DNA from: CAYGZA01 sp964354135
Lineage (GTDB): Bacteria > Planctomycetota > Planctomycetia > Pirellulales > Thermoguttaceae
Length of the DNA: 7,805 bases
Assembly (NCBI GenBank): GCA_964354135.1
Contig: CAYGZA010000316.1
Coordinates: 1-7,805 of the forward strand
Reading direction: 5' to 3'
In this document: one piece after another, positions 1 to 5,663 of the stretch
How positions within the stretch are numbered: position 1 is the first letter of the stretch
How the letters are laid out: every line of letters begins with the position of its first letter
Made by a program: the position numbers and the translations under genes
The notes under the pieces: model-generated
The model's database searches: none
Told to the model about the DNA's origin: nothing
Seen by the model: only the letters and a program-made list of their open reading frames with translations

Positions 1-285
1 ATTCCCCTGGGTCAGGTCGCGATAGCTCAGGAGCTCTACGATTTCTTCGATCGCCATTTCCAGGGGCATGGATATCCAGGCTCCATGACGTGGTCGGAGA
101 CGACTCTTTCCGAGTTGAGGAGCATTGTGGCTAAAGTTGTCTGCTGGCGCACGTTCGAGACCCATCGCGATGAGGTTGAGCATCTCGAACTCGATGACGA
201 GCGGATCGAGCAGTGCATGGAGGCGTGGATAGCCGTGCGGACGCCGTACGGGCAAGGGTTCCTCACGCTTGAGAATAGCGATTGA
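1..285 (+). CDS. 3' end of an unidentified protein gene (partial)
   Basis: The frame is open from the first base and stops at TGA 283-285, so about 94 C-terminal residues are visible and the true start lies outside the window. The fragment has a helical, acidic character, with a Glu/Asp-rich stretch (RDEVEHLELDDERIEQ), and ends in EAW-IAV-RTPYGQGFLTLENSD. The ending 'EAW..V...(F/V)LT..NSD', together with an upstream 'PLG' and 'F..HF', reminds me of the C-terminus of DUF6210 proteins, whose function is unknown; this is a memory-based resemblance only. The methionine at base 85 is probably internal, because the sequence before it continues in the same style. It is the only plus-strand gene and converges on serA with a 23-base gap. 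The opposite-strand frame at 36-266 is Ser/Arg-rich and looks like a shadow. Confidence 0.6.
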   Translation: MPLGQVAIAQELYDFFDRHFQGHGYPGSMTWSETTLSELRSIVAKVVCWRTFETHRDEVEHLELDDERIEQCMEAWIAVRTPYGQGFLTLENSD

Positions 286-291
286 GATACG

Positions 292-304
292 GGCGATTCT
301 CGCC
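292..304. terminator. Small hairpin between two convergent genes
   Basis: A perfect 5-bp stem (GGCGA/TCGCC) with a 3-base loop fills most of the 23-base gap between the stop of the left gene (285) and the stop of serA (309, opposite strand). Its placement suits a bidirectional terminator. The stem is short and no T-run follows on either strand, so it may be chance. Confidence 0.25.
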
Positions 305-308
305 GCGC

Positions 309-1940
309 TCACCCGCCCAGCCAAGGCGGCATTTTGCCCGGCGGCGGGAGGCGGACGATCCAGGCCCGCGTCACCGTGGGGGAGGAGAGCATTTCCGCCA
401 GGGCCTCGGCGGGGGGCTGGGCGTCCAAGGCCAGTACCCCGATGGCCTCCCCGCCCGGCTTATTCGTGGGCCGGCCCACCGACATCTGCGCGATATTGAC
501 CCCGTACTTGCCGAAGATACTGCCCACCCGGCCGATGACCCCCGGGACGTCCCGGTGGATGAAGAACATGAGCGTCCCGTCGAGGCAGCTCTCCAGGCGG
601 CAATCGGCCATCTGCACCAGCCGCGGCAGGTCGTTGCCGAACAGCGTGCCGGAGGCCAGCGTGGAGCGATTCGCGCCCACGACCTCGACGGCGATCACGG
701 AGCTGAACTCGCCGACGTCGCTGGAGCGCTCCTCGACCAGCTCGATGCCGCGCTCGCGGAGCAGGACCTCGGCATTGACGATGTTGACGGAGGCGGCCTC
801 CATGGCATGTTCCAACAGTCCCGCCGCAAAGGCCGCGGTGAGCAGCCGTGTATCCTTCCGCGCCGCTTCGCCGCGGTAGTGCAGCTTGCAGGCGGTGGGC
901 GGGGCGTGGTCCGCCTGGGCCAGGAAGAGCCCCATCCGCCAGGCGAGGTTGAGATACCCGCGGAGCTCCGCCAGCGTCTTGGGGTCCAGCGGCGACGCAT
1001 TGACCGCCTGCCTGATTGCCCCGGTGGTGAAGAAGTCGATCAGGAGCTCCGCGGCCTCGACGGCCACGTGCGACTGGGCCTCTTCCGTGCTGGCGCCGAG
1101 GTGCGGGGTACACAGGACGTTGGGCATCCCGAAAAGCGGGCTATCCGTGCAGGGCTCGCTGTCGTAAACGTCGAGGGCCACGCCGCCGAGATGCCCGCTC
1201 TTGAGCCCGTCGAGAAGCGCCTCTTCACTAAAGATGCCGCCGCGGGCGCAGTTGATCAGCCGCGCCCCTTTGCGCATCGCGGCGATTTCTTCGCGGCCGA
1301 TGAGGCTCCGCGTGGCGTCGGTCAGCGGGGTGTGGACCGTGAGGTAATCGACGTGGGGGAGCATCTCCCGGGCGGAGGAAACGGTCTTGATTCCCAGGTC
1401 CTTGGCCTTCTGAGCGGAAAGGAACGGGTCGTAGCCCAGCACGTGCATTTCCAGGGCCAATGCCCGAGTGGCCACTGCCTGTCCCACGCGCCCCAGTCCG
1501 ATGATTCCCAGCGTTTTCCCGGCCAACTGCGTCCCGATGTACTGCTTGCGGTCCCAGCGGCCTTCGACGAGGCTCTGATATGCCGGAGCGACGTTCCGCG
1601 AGAGGGCCAGCATCAAGGCGACGGTGTGCTCGGCGGTGGAAACCGTGTTGCCGCCGGGCGTGTTCATGACGACGATGCCCAGCCGGGTGGCGGCGGCGGA
1701 GTCGATGTTGTCCACGCCCACGCCGGCCCGGGCAATCGCCCTCAGCCGGCGGTTGCCCTCGAGGGCCTCGGCGGTGATCTTCACGCCGCTGCGGCAGATC
1801 GCGCCGTCGAACTCCAAGAGCGCGTCGTGCAACTCTTTCCCTTTCAGGCCGGTGCGGACTACCACCTCGATATCCCCGGCGGACCGAAGCAGGTGGAGCC
1901 CCTCCTCAGACAGCGGGTCTAAAACAATCACTCGCGGCAT
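309..1940 (-). CDS. serA: D-3-phosphoglycerate dehydrogenase (SerA), full length with ASB and ACT domains
   Basis: This cytosolic enzyme oxidises 3-phosphoglycerate to 3-phosphohydroxypyruvate with NAD+, the first step of phosphorylated serine synthesis. The 543 residues match the long SerA type (usually about 525-530 aa). Residues 1-95 and 285-315 form the substrate domain; about 96-284 form the NAD-binding domain. Visible landmarks are RAGVGVDNID (71-80), the GLGRVG dinucleotide loop (148-153), Asp171 after the second strand, and the catalytic set Arg233 (NCARGG), Glu262 (SEP) and His280 (TPHLG). About 320-450 is the allosteric substrate-binding (ASB) region, with HAMEAASVNIVNAEVLLRERG typical of it. 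About 457-530 is a C-terminal ACT domain (RDVPGVIGRVG, then NIAQM), which suggests feedback by serine. The tail after 530 (LPPPGKMPPWLGG) is unusual. The ATG at 1940 is preceded by GAGG motifs. The gene is last in a co-directional cluster, 50 bases after the toxin stop. Confidence 0.96.
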   Translation of the reverse strand: MPRVIVLDPLSEEGLHLLRSAGDIEVVVRTGLKGKELHDALLEFDGAICRSGVKITAEALEGNRRLRAIARAGVGVDNIDSAAATRLGIVVMNTPGGNTVSTAEHTVALMLALSRNVAPAYQSLVEGRWDRKQYIGTQLAGKTLGIIGLGRVGQAVATRALALEMHVLGYDPFLSAQKAKDLGIKTVSSAREMLPHVDYLTVHTPLTDATRSLIGREEIAAMRKGARLINCARGGIFSEEALLDGLKSGHLGGVALDVYDSEPCTDSPLFGMPNVLCTPHLGASTEEAQSHVAVEAAELLIDFFTTGAIRQAVNASPLDPKTLAELRGYLNLAWRMGLFLAQADHAPPTACKLHYRGEAARKDTRLLTAAFAAGLLEHAMEAASVNIVNAEVLLRERGIELVEERSSDVGEFSSVIAVEVVGANRSTLASGTLFGNDLPRLVQMADCRLESCLDGTLMFFIHRDVPGVIGRVGSIFGKYGVNIAQMSVGRPTNKPGGEAIGVLALDAQPPAEALAEMLSSPTVTRAWIVRLPPPGKMPPWLGG

Positions 1941-1990
1941 ATACCTCGACCTCGTCCTGCTGCGGAATCTCCTGAGAGTACGGTCGCCTC

Positions 1991-2290
1991 CTAGCCCGAT
2001 AGATACCGCTCCAGGTCCAACGCGGCGTGGAAGACGCCCAGCACGTCGATATCACCCGTGAGCCGGATGCGGTAGGCAATGCGGTAGTGACCGTAGACCA
2101 GTATCCGAATATCGCGTTCTCCAGAATGCTCGTATCGGTAACCCAATTCGGGGAATCGGCGCAGCATCTGGACCTTGGTATAGATCGCCTGCACGGTGCG
2201 GATGGCGGCCCGGGGGCTATCGGAGGCAATGTAGTCGTGTATGTCCCGAAGCCATCGTTCCGCTTCGGCCGTCCAGTTTATTTCTGCCAT
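1991..2290 (-). CDS. ParE/RelE-family toxin of a type II toxin-antitoxin pair
   Basis: This 99-aa protein has the size and layout of the ParE/RelE fold: a short first strand with Trp (INWT, 4-7), two helices (about 9-45: AERWLRDIHDYI and the following helix to FPELG), then three strands. The strands carry the family signatures RDIRILVYGHYRIAYRI (59-75) and DVLGVFHAALDL (82-93, with His88). ParE members poison DNA gyrase and RelE members cleave mRNA on the ribosome; sequence alone does not decide between them, though the C-terminal pattern looks more ParE-like to me. Its ATG lies inside the last codons of the upstream antitoxin (13-base overlap) and has no clear Shine-Dalgarno sequence, so it is probably made by translational coupling. 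It lies between an aminotransferase gene and serA, an unusual place for such a module. Confidence 0.88.
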   Translation of the reverse strand: MAEINWTAEAERWLRDIHDYIASDSPRAAIRTVQAIYTKVQMLRRFPELGYRYEHSGERDIRILVYGHYRIAYRIRLTGDIDVLGVFHAALDLERYLSG

Positions 2291-2475
2291 GCTCGTATTC
2301 TGCGGTCCATCTCTTGATCGCTGAGAGTGCGACCTGCCTCGGTATCCGCCAAACCTCGCTCCACCATCCGCGCGAAGGCCAACTCACGCAGGATCTCCTC
2401 GTAGGAGCTGTCCTCGGGTTGCCTCTGGATGATCGCAATCATTCGATCCTTGGCCGATTCCTGACCTACGCTCAT
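2278..2475 (-). CDS. Small antitoxin partner of the ParE/RelE-type toxin
   Basis: This 65-aa protein starts at ATG 2475 and stops at TAA 2278-2280, overlapping the toxin start by 13 bases, as expected for an antitoxin translated first. It resembles the small antitoxin-like proteins that often precede RelE/ParE toxins in environmental bacteria: a helical first half (SYEEILRELAFARMVERGL, 24-42) and the tail motif EAGRTLS..E...RI..W (about 46-63). I see no classic ribbon-helix-helix or helix-turn-helix motif, so the DNA-binding mode is unclear; the C-terminal half probably neutralises the toxin. By family precedent it would bind the toxin and repress the operon. The assignment rests mainly on its position next to the toxin and on the tail motif. 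Confidence 0.8.
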   Translation of the reverse strand: MSVGQESAKDRMIAIIQRQPEDSSYEEILRELAFARMVERGLADTEAGRTLSDQEMDRRIRAWQK

Positions 2476-2484
2476 GTTCCCCGA

Positions 2485-2490
2485 CCTCCC
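2485..2490 (-). promoter_or_regulatory. Strong Shine-Dalgarno of the antitoxin gene
   Basis: On the minus strand GGGAGG lies 9 bases before ATG 2475. It fixes the antitoxin start. It contrasts with the lack of such a motif before the toxin, consistent with excess antitoxin synthesis and coupled toxin translation. Confidence 0.6.
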
Positions 2491-2511
2491 TCGCGCGGCC
2501 CTGTGGCCGGA

Positions 2512-3666
2512 CTACCTTGTATCGGCCGCCCTCGCCTCGGCGATCACCCGGCCGGCGGCGGCCACGCCTGTTCCCAGCTTAACCGGTTGTCCCATCTCTG
2601 CAAGTACCAGCTCGATCGCGGCCAGTGCCGAGAGGATGTCCAGCTCGTCGATCAGGCCGAAGTGGCCGATGCGGAAGGTCCTGCCCTTCAAGGGCCCCTG
2701 CCCTCCGGCAAGCTTGACCCCAAACCGGGTCTCCAGCCGGCGCAGAAACGTCTTGCCGTCCACTCCTTCCGGGAAGTACGCGGCGGTCAGGCTGTCCGCC
2801 GGGCGCCGGGCGACCAGCTTCAGCCCCAGGGCCTCGATCCCGGCTCGGGTTGCACGGGCCAGCACTTTCGCCCTGGCCCACACCTTCTCGATCCCTTCGG
2901 CCCGGATCGCCCGAAGCGTCTCGGCCAGGGCAGCCACCAACGGAATGGCGGGGGTATAGGGCGTATCGGGCTCGCCGAGGGCCTTGCGATAGGCCACGAG
3001 ATCGAAATAGAAGGCCGGGCGGGAGAACGACTCGATCTGCTTCCAGGCCGCCGGACCGACGGCCAGAAACGCCAGCCCCGGCGGCCCCATCAGGGCCTTC
3101 TGCGAGCCGACGACCAAGACGTCGATTCCCCAGGCGTCGGTGTGGCACTCCATCGCCCCGGCGCCGCTGATCGCATCGACCACCAGCAGGATCGGCGTCG
3201 GGGCCACGACCCGGCCGATCGCCTCGATGTCGTGCCCCACTCCGGTGCTACTCTCCGAAAGCGTGCCGTACACCGCCACGGTGTCGGGGTGGCGGCGGAG
3301 CAGCCGGGCCACGTCGTCGGCCAGGAACGGCTCTCCCCACGGCAACTCGTGCCGAACCGCTTCGATCCCGAACGCCTCGCAGATCAGCCGCCACCGCTCG
3401 GAGAACTTCCCCGACTCCAGGACGATCGCCTTGCCGCCGCGTGGGACGAGATTGGCGACCGCCGCCTCCATCGCCCCGGTGCCCGAGCTCGTCAAGACGA
3501 GCACGTCGTTCTTCGTCTGGAATACGTACTTCAGGCCGTCGAGCACCTCGGCCAGCAGGCTGCGGAACTCGGGGGTCCGATGATGGACGATCTGCCGGGC
3601 CAGAGCAAGCAATGCCTGCTCAGGCACTTGAGTCGGACCGGGGGTCAGCAGGCGGTACTTGGGCAT
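2512..3666 (-). CDS. Class V aminotransferase, alanine-glyoxylate/serine-pyruvate family
   Basis: This 384-aa PLP enzyme of fold type I transfers amino groups between small amino acids (alanine, serine) and glyoxylate, pyruvate or hydroxypyruvate. Landmarks are LLTPGPTQVP (6-15), SSGTGAMEA (60-68, PLP phosphate region), Asp164 in VVDAISGAG (pairs with the pyridine nitrogen), the Schiff-base Lys190 in GSQKALMGPPG, and Arg332 in FRIGHFG, which binds the substrate carboxylate. Length and motif order are complete for the family. The start at ATG 3666 has GGAG 9 bases upstream. It heads the cluster aminotransferase - antitoxin - toxin - serA. Beside serA, and with no serC in view, it may supply phosphoserine aminotransferase activity or link serine to glyoxylate; the substrate cannot be read from the sequence. 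Confidence 0.93.
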   Translation of the reverse strand: MPKYRLLTPGPTQVPEQALLALARQIVHHRTPEFRSLLAEVLDGLKYVFQTKNDVLVLTSSGTGAMEAAVANLVPRGGKAIVLESGKFSERWRLICEAFGIEAVRHELPWGEPFLADDVARLLRRHPDTVAVYGTLSESSTGVGHDIEAIGRVVAPTPILLVVDAISGAGAMECHTDAWGIDVLVVGSQKALMGPPGLAFLAVGPAAWKQIESFSRPAFYFDLVAYRKALGEPDTPYTPAIPLVAALAETLRAIRAEGIEKVWARAKVLARATRAGIEALGLKLVARRPADSLTAAYFPEGVDGKTFLRRLETRFGVKLAGGQGPLKGRTFRIGHFGLIDELDILSALAAIELVLAEMGQPVKLGTGVAAAGRVIAEARAADTR

Positions 3667-3689
3667 CCCAACGGGCTCCAGGGGATGCC

Positions 3690-3695
3690 ATTGTA
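3690..3695 (-). promoter_or_regulatory. Candidate -10 box for the aminotransferase gene
   Basis: TACAAT on the minus strand (5 of 6 to TATAAT) lies 24 bases before the ATG at 3666, giving a short leader that contains the GGAG ribosome site. No convincing -35 box is seen 16-18 bases upstream, so this is a tentative sigma-70-type promoter for the serine cluster. Confidence 0.35.
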
Positions 3696-3710
3696 CCCGC
3701 GGACGGAGAG

Positions 3711-3731
3711 GGCGGGGATGGGTTCCCCGCC
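3711..3731 (-). terminator. GC-only hairpin just after the TPR lipoprotein gene
   Basis: A perfect 7-bp stem (GGCGGGG/CCCCGCC) with a 7-base loop lies 7 bases after the stop of the TPR gene (3739) and before the candidate -10 box of the aminotransferase gene. Its place fits a terminator that separates the two transcripts. There is no T-run after it, so it could instead be an mRNA-stabilising hairpin. Confidence 0.4.
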
Positions 3732-3738
3732 GCGCCGC

Positions 3739-4485
3739 TTATCTCAAAGGAGTGGAGGGTTGGCTGGCCATGCTGGTCCCAGCCGGTGCGGTGGCGAGAA
3801 TCGGCCCGGGCCCGACCGCAGATTGCAGGGCCGCCGCCCGAGACGCCACCTCCGGCTGAAACCGGTCGGCGTAGAGCGACTGCTGGTAGTTCTGGAGGGC
3901 CCGGACCCGATCCCCGGCCTGCTCGCTCAGCCGGCCCAGGGCGGCCAATGCCCGGGCGTTGTTCGGGTCCACCAGGACCGCATCGGCCAAGTGCTGTCGG
4001 GCGGCATTGGGATCGCCGAACTCCTCGGACAGGCGGGCCAGCTCGATTTTCGGGTCGGCTGCCCCCGGGTTGGCGTCCGCCCAGCCCTGGATCAGGCGAA
4101 ATGCCTCGGCGCTGCGGTCCTGCTCGACGAGCAAGACCGCCAGCCCCCGATAGCACTCCCCATGATTCGGGTCCCGGTCGCGGCAGAGGTTGTAGTAGCG
4201 TTCCGCCTGGGCCAGGTCCGCCGGCCGATTCTGGAGCGTCCCGAGACGGTGGTACGCCGCCGCCAAGTTGTAGAGTGCGTCGGCGCTGCTGGGGTCGTTG
4301 TCCAGGGCCTTCTGGAACTGCTGGATGGCTTCCTGGTAGCGGGTCTGGTCGAACAGGCGGACCCCTTCGGCGTTCAGCCCTCGGGCCGCGAAGCTGCCAC
4401 AACCGGCCATGAGCAGACACCAGGACCCGACGATACTGCCGCCCAACGCGCGGCAGAACAAATACCCCGGAGGATGGGTTGTCAT
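3739..4485 (-). CDS. TPR-repeat lipoprotein
   Basis: The preferred start is ATG 4485, giving 248 aa. A GAGG motif lies 4 bases upstream, and the N-terminus then reads as a lipoprotein signal: basic residue Arg12, hydrophobic stretch about 13-27, and lipobox LMAGC with Cys29. The frame extends to 4719, but the extra 78 residues are Pro/Arg-rich and would bury the signal, so I reject that start. Five TPR-like helical pairs follow: about 37-66 (RYQEAIQQFQKALDNDP), 68-106, 108-140, 144-174 and 176-208 (ALGRLSEQAGDRVRALQNY). A Pro/Ser/Thr-rich tail ends the protein. It probably sits on a cell-envelope membrane and serves as a scaffold for protein contacts. Partners are unknown, and the neighbours do not indicate a process. 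Confidence 0.85.
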   Translation of the reverse strand: MTTHPPGYLFCRALGGSIVGSWCLLMAGCGSFAARGLNAEGVRLFDQTRYQEAIQQFQKALDNDPSSADALYNLAAAYHRLGTLQNRPADLAQAERYYNLCRDRDPNHGECYRGLAVLLVEQDRSAEAFRLIQGWADANPGAADPKIELARLSEEFGDPNAARQHLADAVLVDPNNARALAALGRLSEQAGDRVRALQNYQQSLYADRFQPEVASRAAALQSAVGPGPILATAPAGTSMASQPSTPLR

Positions 4486-4575
4486 GTCGCCTCGTGACAC
4501 GTGCTGGACGCCTCCCTGCGTACCATTGCCGGGCGTAGGGGCGCCACGATCGGCGCTTGGAGGAAATGCGGCGGG

Positions 4576-4604
4576 AAGATACTTCCCCGGCCCGGGCGAT
4601 GCAA
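4576..4604 (-). promoter_or_regulatory. Candidate promoter of the TPR lipoprotein gene
   Basis: On the minus strand, TTGCAT (4599-4604) and TATCTT (4576-4581) are separated by exactly 17 bases, and the -10 box lies about 90 bases before ATG 4485. Matches to the sigma-70 consensus are only partial (3 of 6 and 4 of 6). The rest of the 248-base gap 4486-4733 shows no other gene, only short GC-rich inverted repeats such as GCCGGC...GCCGGC. Confidence 0.3.
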
Positions 4605-4733
4605 GAGCAAACGCCGGGCGGTGATCCGTAGATCGGTGGGTCCAAGGAGTGCCGGCAGTCGGAAGGCGCCGGCATTCGGCCGTGTAAGGGGCCTTTCGTC
4701 TCTCGGAGCTACGAGACACGACTCCGGCGAGCT

Positions 4734-5243
4734 TTATGACCCTTCCGCGGGGCTGGCCGGGTGGGCCAACGGAGGATCCCCGTGTGTGCCTGTGCCGCCG
4801 GCAGCCGCCCGGGCAGATACTGCCGCATGGGCCACAGCGGCTCGCTTTTCATAGCCAAGCCCCCTGATCACCTCCAGGATCTCGCTGCACGTGGGAAACA
4901 TCCGGCCGCTGGACCGCTTGTAGGCCTCCAGGGCGCTCATGAACTCGATTTCGTCGTGGGTGTAGTCCCGTTCGCAGGTGGTGGGGTCGATTTGGCGCCG
5001 GCGATTCACCTTGACGCGTCGCTCGAGCTTGCGGCGCTCGACCACTACGGGCTGACTGACCTTGCGGCGCTCGGGAACGTTACGGCGGTCTCGGCGCGCG
5101 CGGCGATCCACATGCACTAGCCGAGCCTCCCCCGCGGCAGAGGCAGCAGCGGGCTTTGCGCCATGCCTGCTCTTTCCCTCAGCGCCGGCCTTCGCGGACC
5201 GGTGGACTGGCCTCGGTTTGTCGCCTTTCTTCGTTCGTGCCAC
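4734..5243 (-). CDS. Arg-rich conserved planctomycete protein of unknown function
   Basis: I prefer the GTG at 5243 (169 aa), because a G-run (GGGGGG) sits 5 bases upstream and the protein then begins with a basic stretch (MARTKKGDKPRP). The frame opens at ATG 5327, but those 28 extra residues have no ribosome site and contain an inverted repeat. Residues 1-40 are Ala/Lys-rich and probably disordered. Residues 46-83 form a very basic block of repeated (D/E)RR/ERRK units (VDRRARRDRRN, PERRK, VERRKLERR, NRRRQ). Residues 85-133 look like a folded helical module (IDPTTCERDYTHDEIEFMSALEAYKRSSGRMFPTCSEILEVIRGLGYEK). I recognise this ERDY..(D/E)E.EFM..(L/M)..YKR..GRMFPT.SE.LEV.R.LGY pattern from planctomycete proteins without a known role. 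The basic block suggests contact with nucleic acid or ribosomes; this is inference. The tail after 134 is Ala/Pro-rich. Confidence 0.75.
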   Translation of the reverse strand: MARTKKGDKPRPVHRSAKAGAEGKSRHGAKPAAASAAGEARLVHVDRRARRDRRNVPERRKVSQPVVVERRKLERRVKVNRRRQIDPTTCERDYTHDEIEFMSALEAYKRSSGRMFPTCSEILEVIRGLGYEKRAAVAHAAVSARAAAGGTGTHGDPPLAHPASPAEGS

Positions 5244-5292
5244 AGATTCCCCCCAATGCCAACTCGACGCAATCCAGAATGAGACCCTAGAC

Positions 5293-5311
5293 TGCCCACA
5301 CTCAGTGGGCA
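5293..5311. repeat. Seven-bp hairpin upstream of the Arg-rich gene
   Basis: TGCCCAC and GTGGGCA pair perfectly around a 5-base loop (5300-5304). It lies about 50 bases before the preferred GTG start at 5243, so it would be in the leader of that mRNA. There is no T-run, and its role, if any, is unknown. Confidence 0.4.
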
Positions 5312-5391
5312 TATCGGGTGGAAACATGGGGGCGATTGACCGATTACGAAAAATGGGAGGTTTTAACAGACTATCCTGGGGAGAGGGTCTT

Positions 5392-5411
5392 TCACGTTAG
5401 CGCAAACGTGA
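5392..5411. promoter_or_regulatory. Near-perfect 20-base palindrome, candidate operator
   Basis: TCACGTTAGC and its continuation GCAAACGTGA form a dyad in which 9 of 10 base pairs match; only the A-A pair at 5399/5404 fails. The 20-base size and central symmetry suit a dimeric transcription factor. It lies 149 bases upstream of the GTG of the Arg-rich gene. It is itself enclosed by AGGGTCT (5384-5390) and AGACCCT (5431-5437), which can form a 7-bp stem. No regulator gene is adjacent. Confidence 0.4.
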
Positions 5412-5630
5412 CAGTAGTGTGGAACCTGCGAGACCCTGGAGCGGGCTGTAAGGGCGGAGTAGGCTGACGCGACCTGAGAAGCGCGAGGGATGCCGCCGCG
5501 GCGGGGAGGAAGTGTCAGGGTCATGCTCGCGGGAGAGCTACCGGCCATCGCGAGAACCCCAAATACCACCAATAGAGGGGATTCGATCTGACGGAGGCGA
5601 CCGTCCCAGACAGGAGTGAGAGGCTGTCCG

Positions 5631-5663
5631 GAAAAAGAGAAAGATACCCAGCCGAGAGGGGCT
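5631..5663 (-). terminator. Weak rho-independent-like terminator after the 87-aa gene
   Basis: Reading the minus strand just past the stop at 5664, AGCC and GGCT pair around a 6-base loop (5650-5663). A pyrimidine tract, TATCTTTCTCTTTTTCC, follows 3 bases later. The stem is only 4 bp, but the T-rich tract right after the gene is the best terminator signal in the window. A second small stem (GACAG/CTGTC, 5609-5628) follows. Confidence 0.35.

Larger units (their letters stand above)
5244..5663. other. 420-base gap with several inverted repeats and no gene
   Basis: This stretch lies between the 87-aa gene and the Arg-rich gene. Its longest open frame (minus, 5363-5572) has low-complexity Ser/Arg/Pro composition and no recognisable motif. 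It does hold an unusual density of dyads: a 7-bp hairpin at 5293-5311, a near-perfect 20-base palindrome at 5392-5411 flanked by AGGGTCT and AGACCCT, a perfect 12-base palindrome CCGCCGCGGCGG at 5493-5504, and a 6-bp stem CTCGCG/CGCGAG at 5526-5554. It may hold the promoter and operator of the Arg-rich gene, a structured RNA, or the remains of a mobile element. I could not match it to RNase P RNA, tmRNA, SRP RNA or a group II intron. Confidence 0.5.

Noticed and set aside
36..266. 76-aa minus-strand open frame opposite the left-end gene
   Set aside because: Ser/Arg/Cys-rich with a homopolymeric Ser run; the plus frame has normal protein texture and stops cleanly before serA.
327..337. GGCA-TTT-TGCC hairpin after the left gene as a plus-strand terminator
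   Set aside because: It lies inside the serA coding sequence, is only 4 bp, and is explained by the serA codons.
282..1922. 546-aa plus-strand open frame opposite serA
   Set aside because: It is an exact antisense shadow of serA, rich in Gly, Arg, His and Asp with no domain. High GC at third codon positions of serA removes stops on the other strand.
2314..4497. 727-aa plus-strand open frame across the antitoxin, aminotransferase and TPR genes
   Set aside because: It runs opposite three recognisable genes, crosses their gaps, and has low-complexity Pro/Arg/Gly/Gln composition. A high-GC shadow.
4486..4719. 78-residue N-terminal extension of the TPR lipoprotein
   Set aside because: The extension is Pro/Arg/Gly-rich, would place the lipoprotein signal in the middle of the protein, and overlaps the candidate promoter. 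ATG 4485 with GAGG upstream fits better.
5244..5327. 28-residue ATG-started extension of the Arg-rich protein
   Set aside because: No ribosome site before ATG 5327, a hairpin lies within it, and the GTG at 5243 has a G-rich ribosome site and a typical basic start. Not fully excluded.
5363..5572. 69-aa minus-strand open frame in the gene-free gap
   Set aside because: Low-complexity Ser/Arg/Pro composition, spans several inverted repeats, and shows no motif.
5575..5592. GGGGATTCGATC, which resembles a tRNA or tmRNA T-arm or the tmRNA 5' end
   Set aside because: No matching acceptor stem, anticodon arm, CCA end or tag-peptide frame is present around it.
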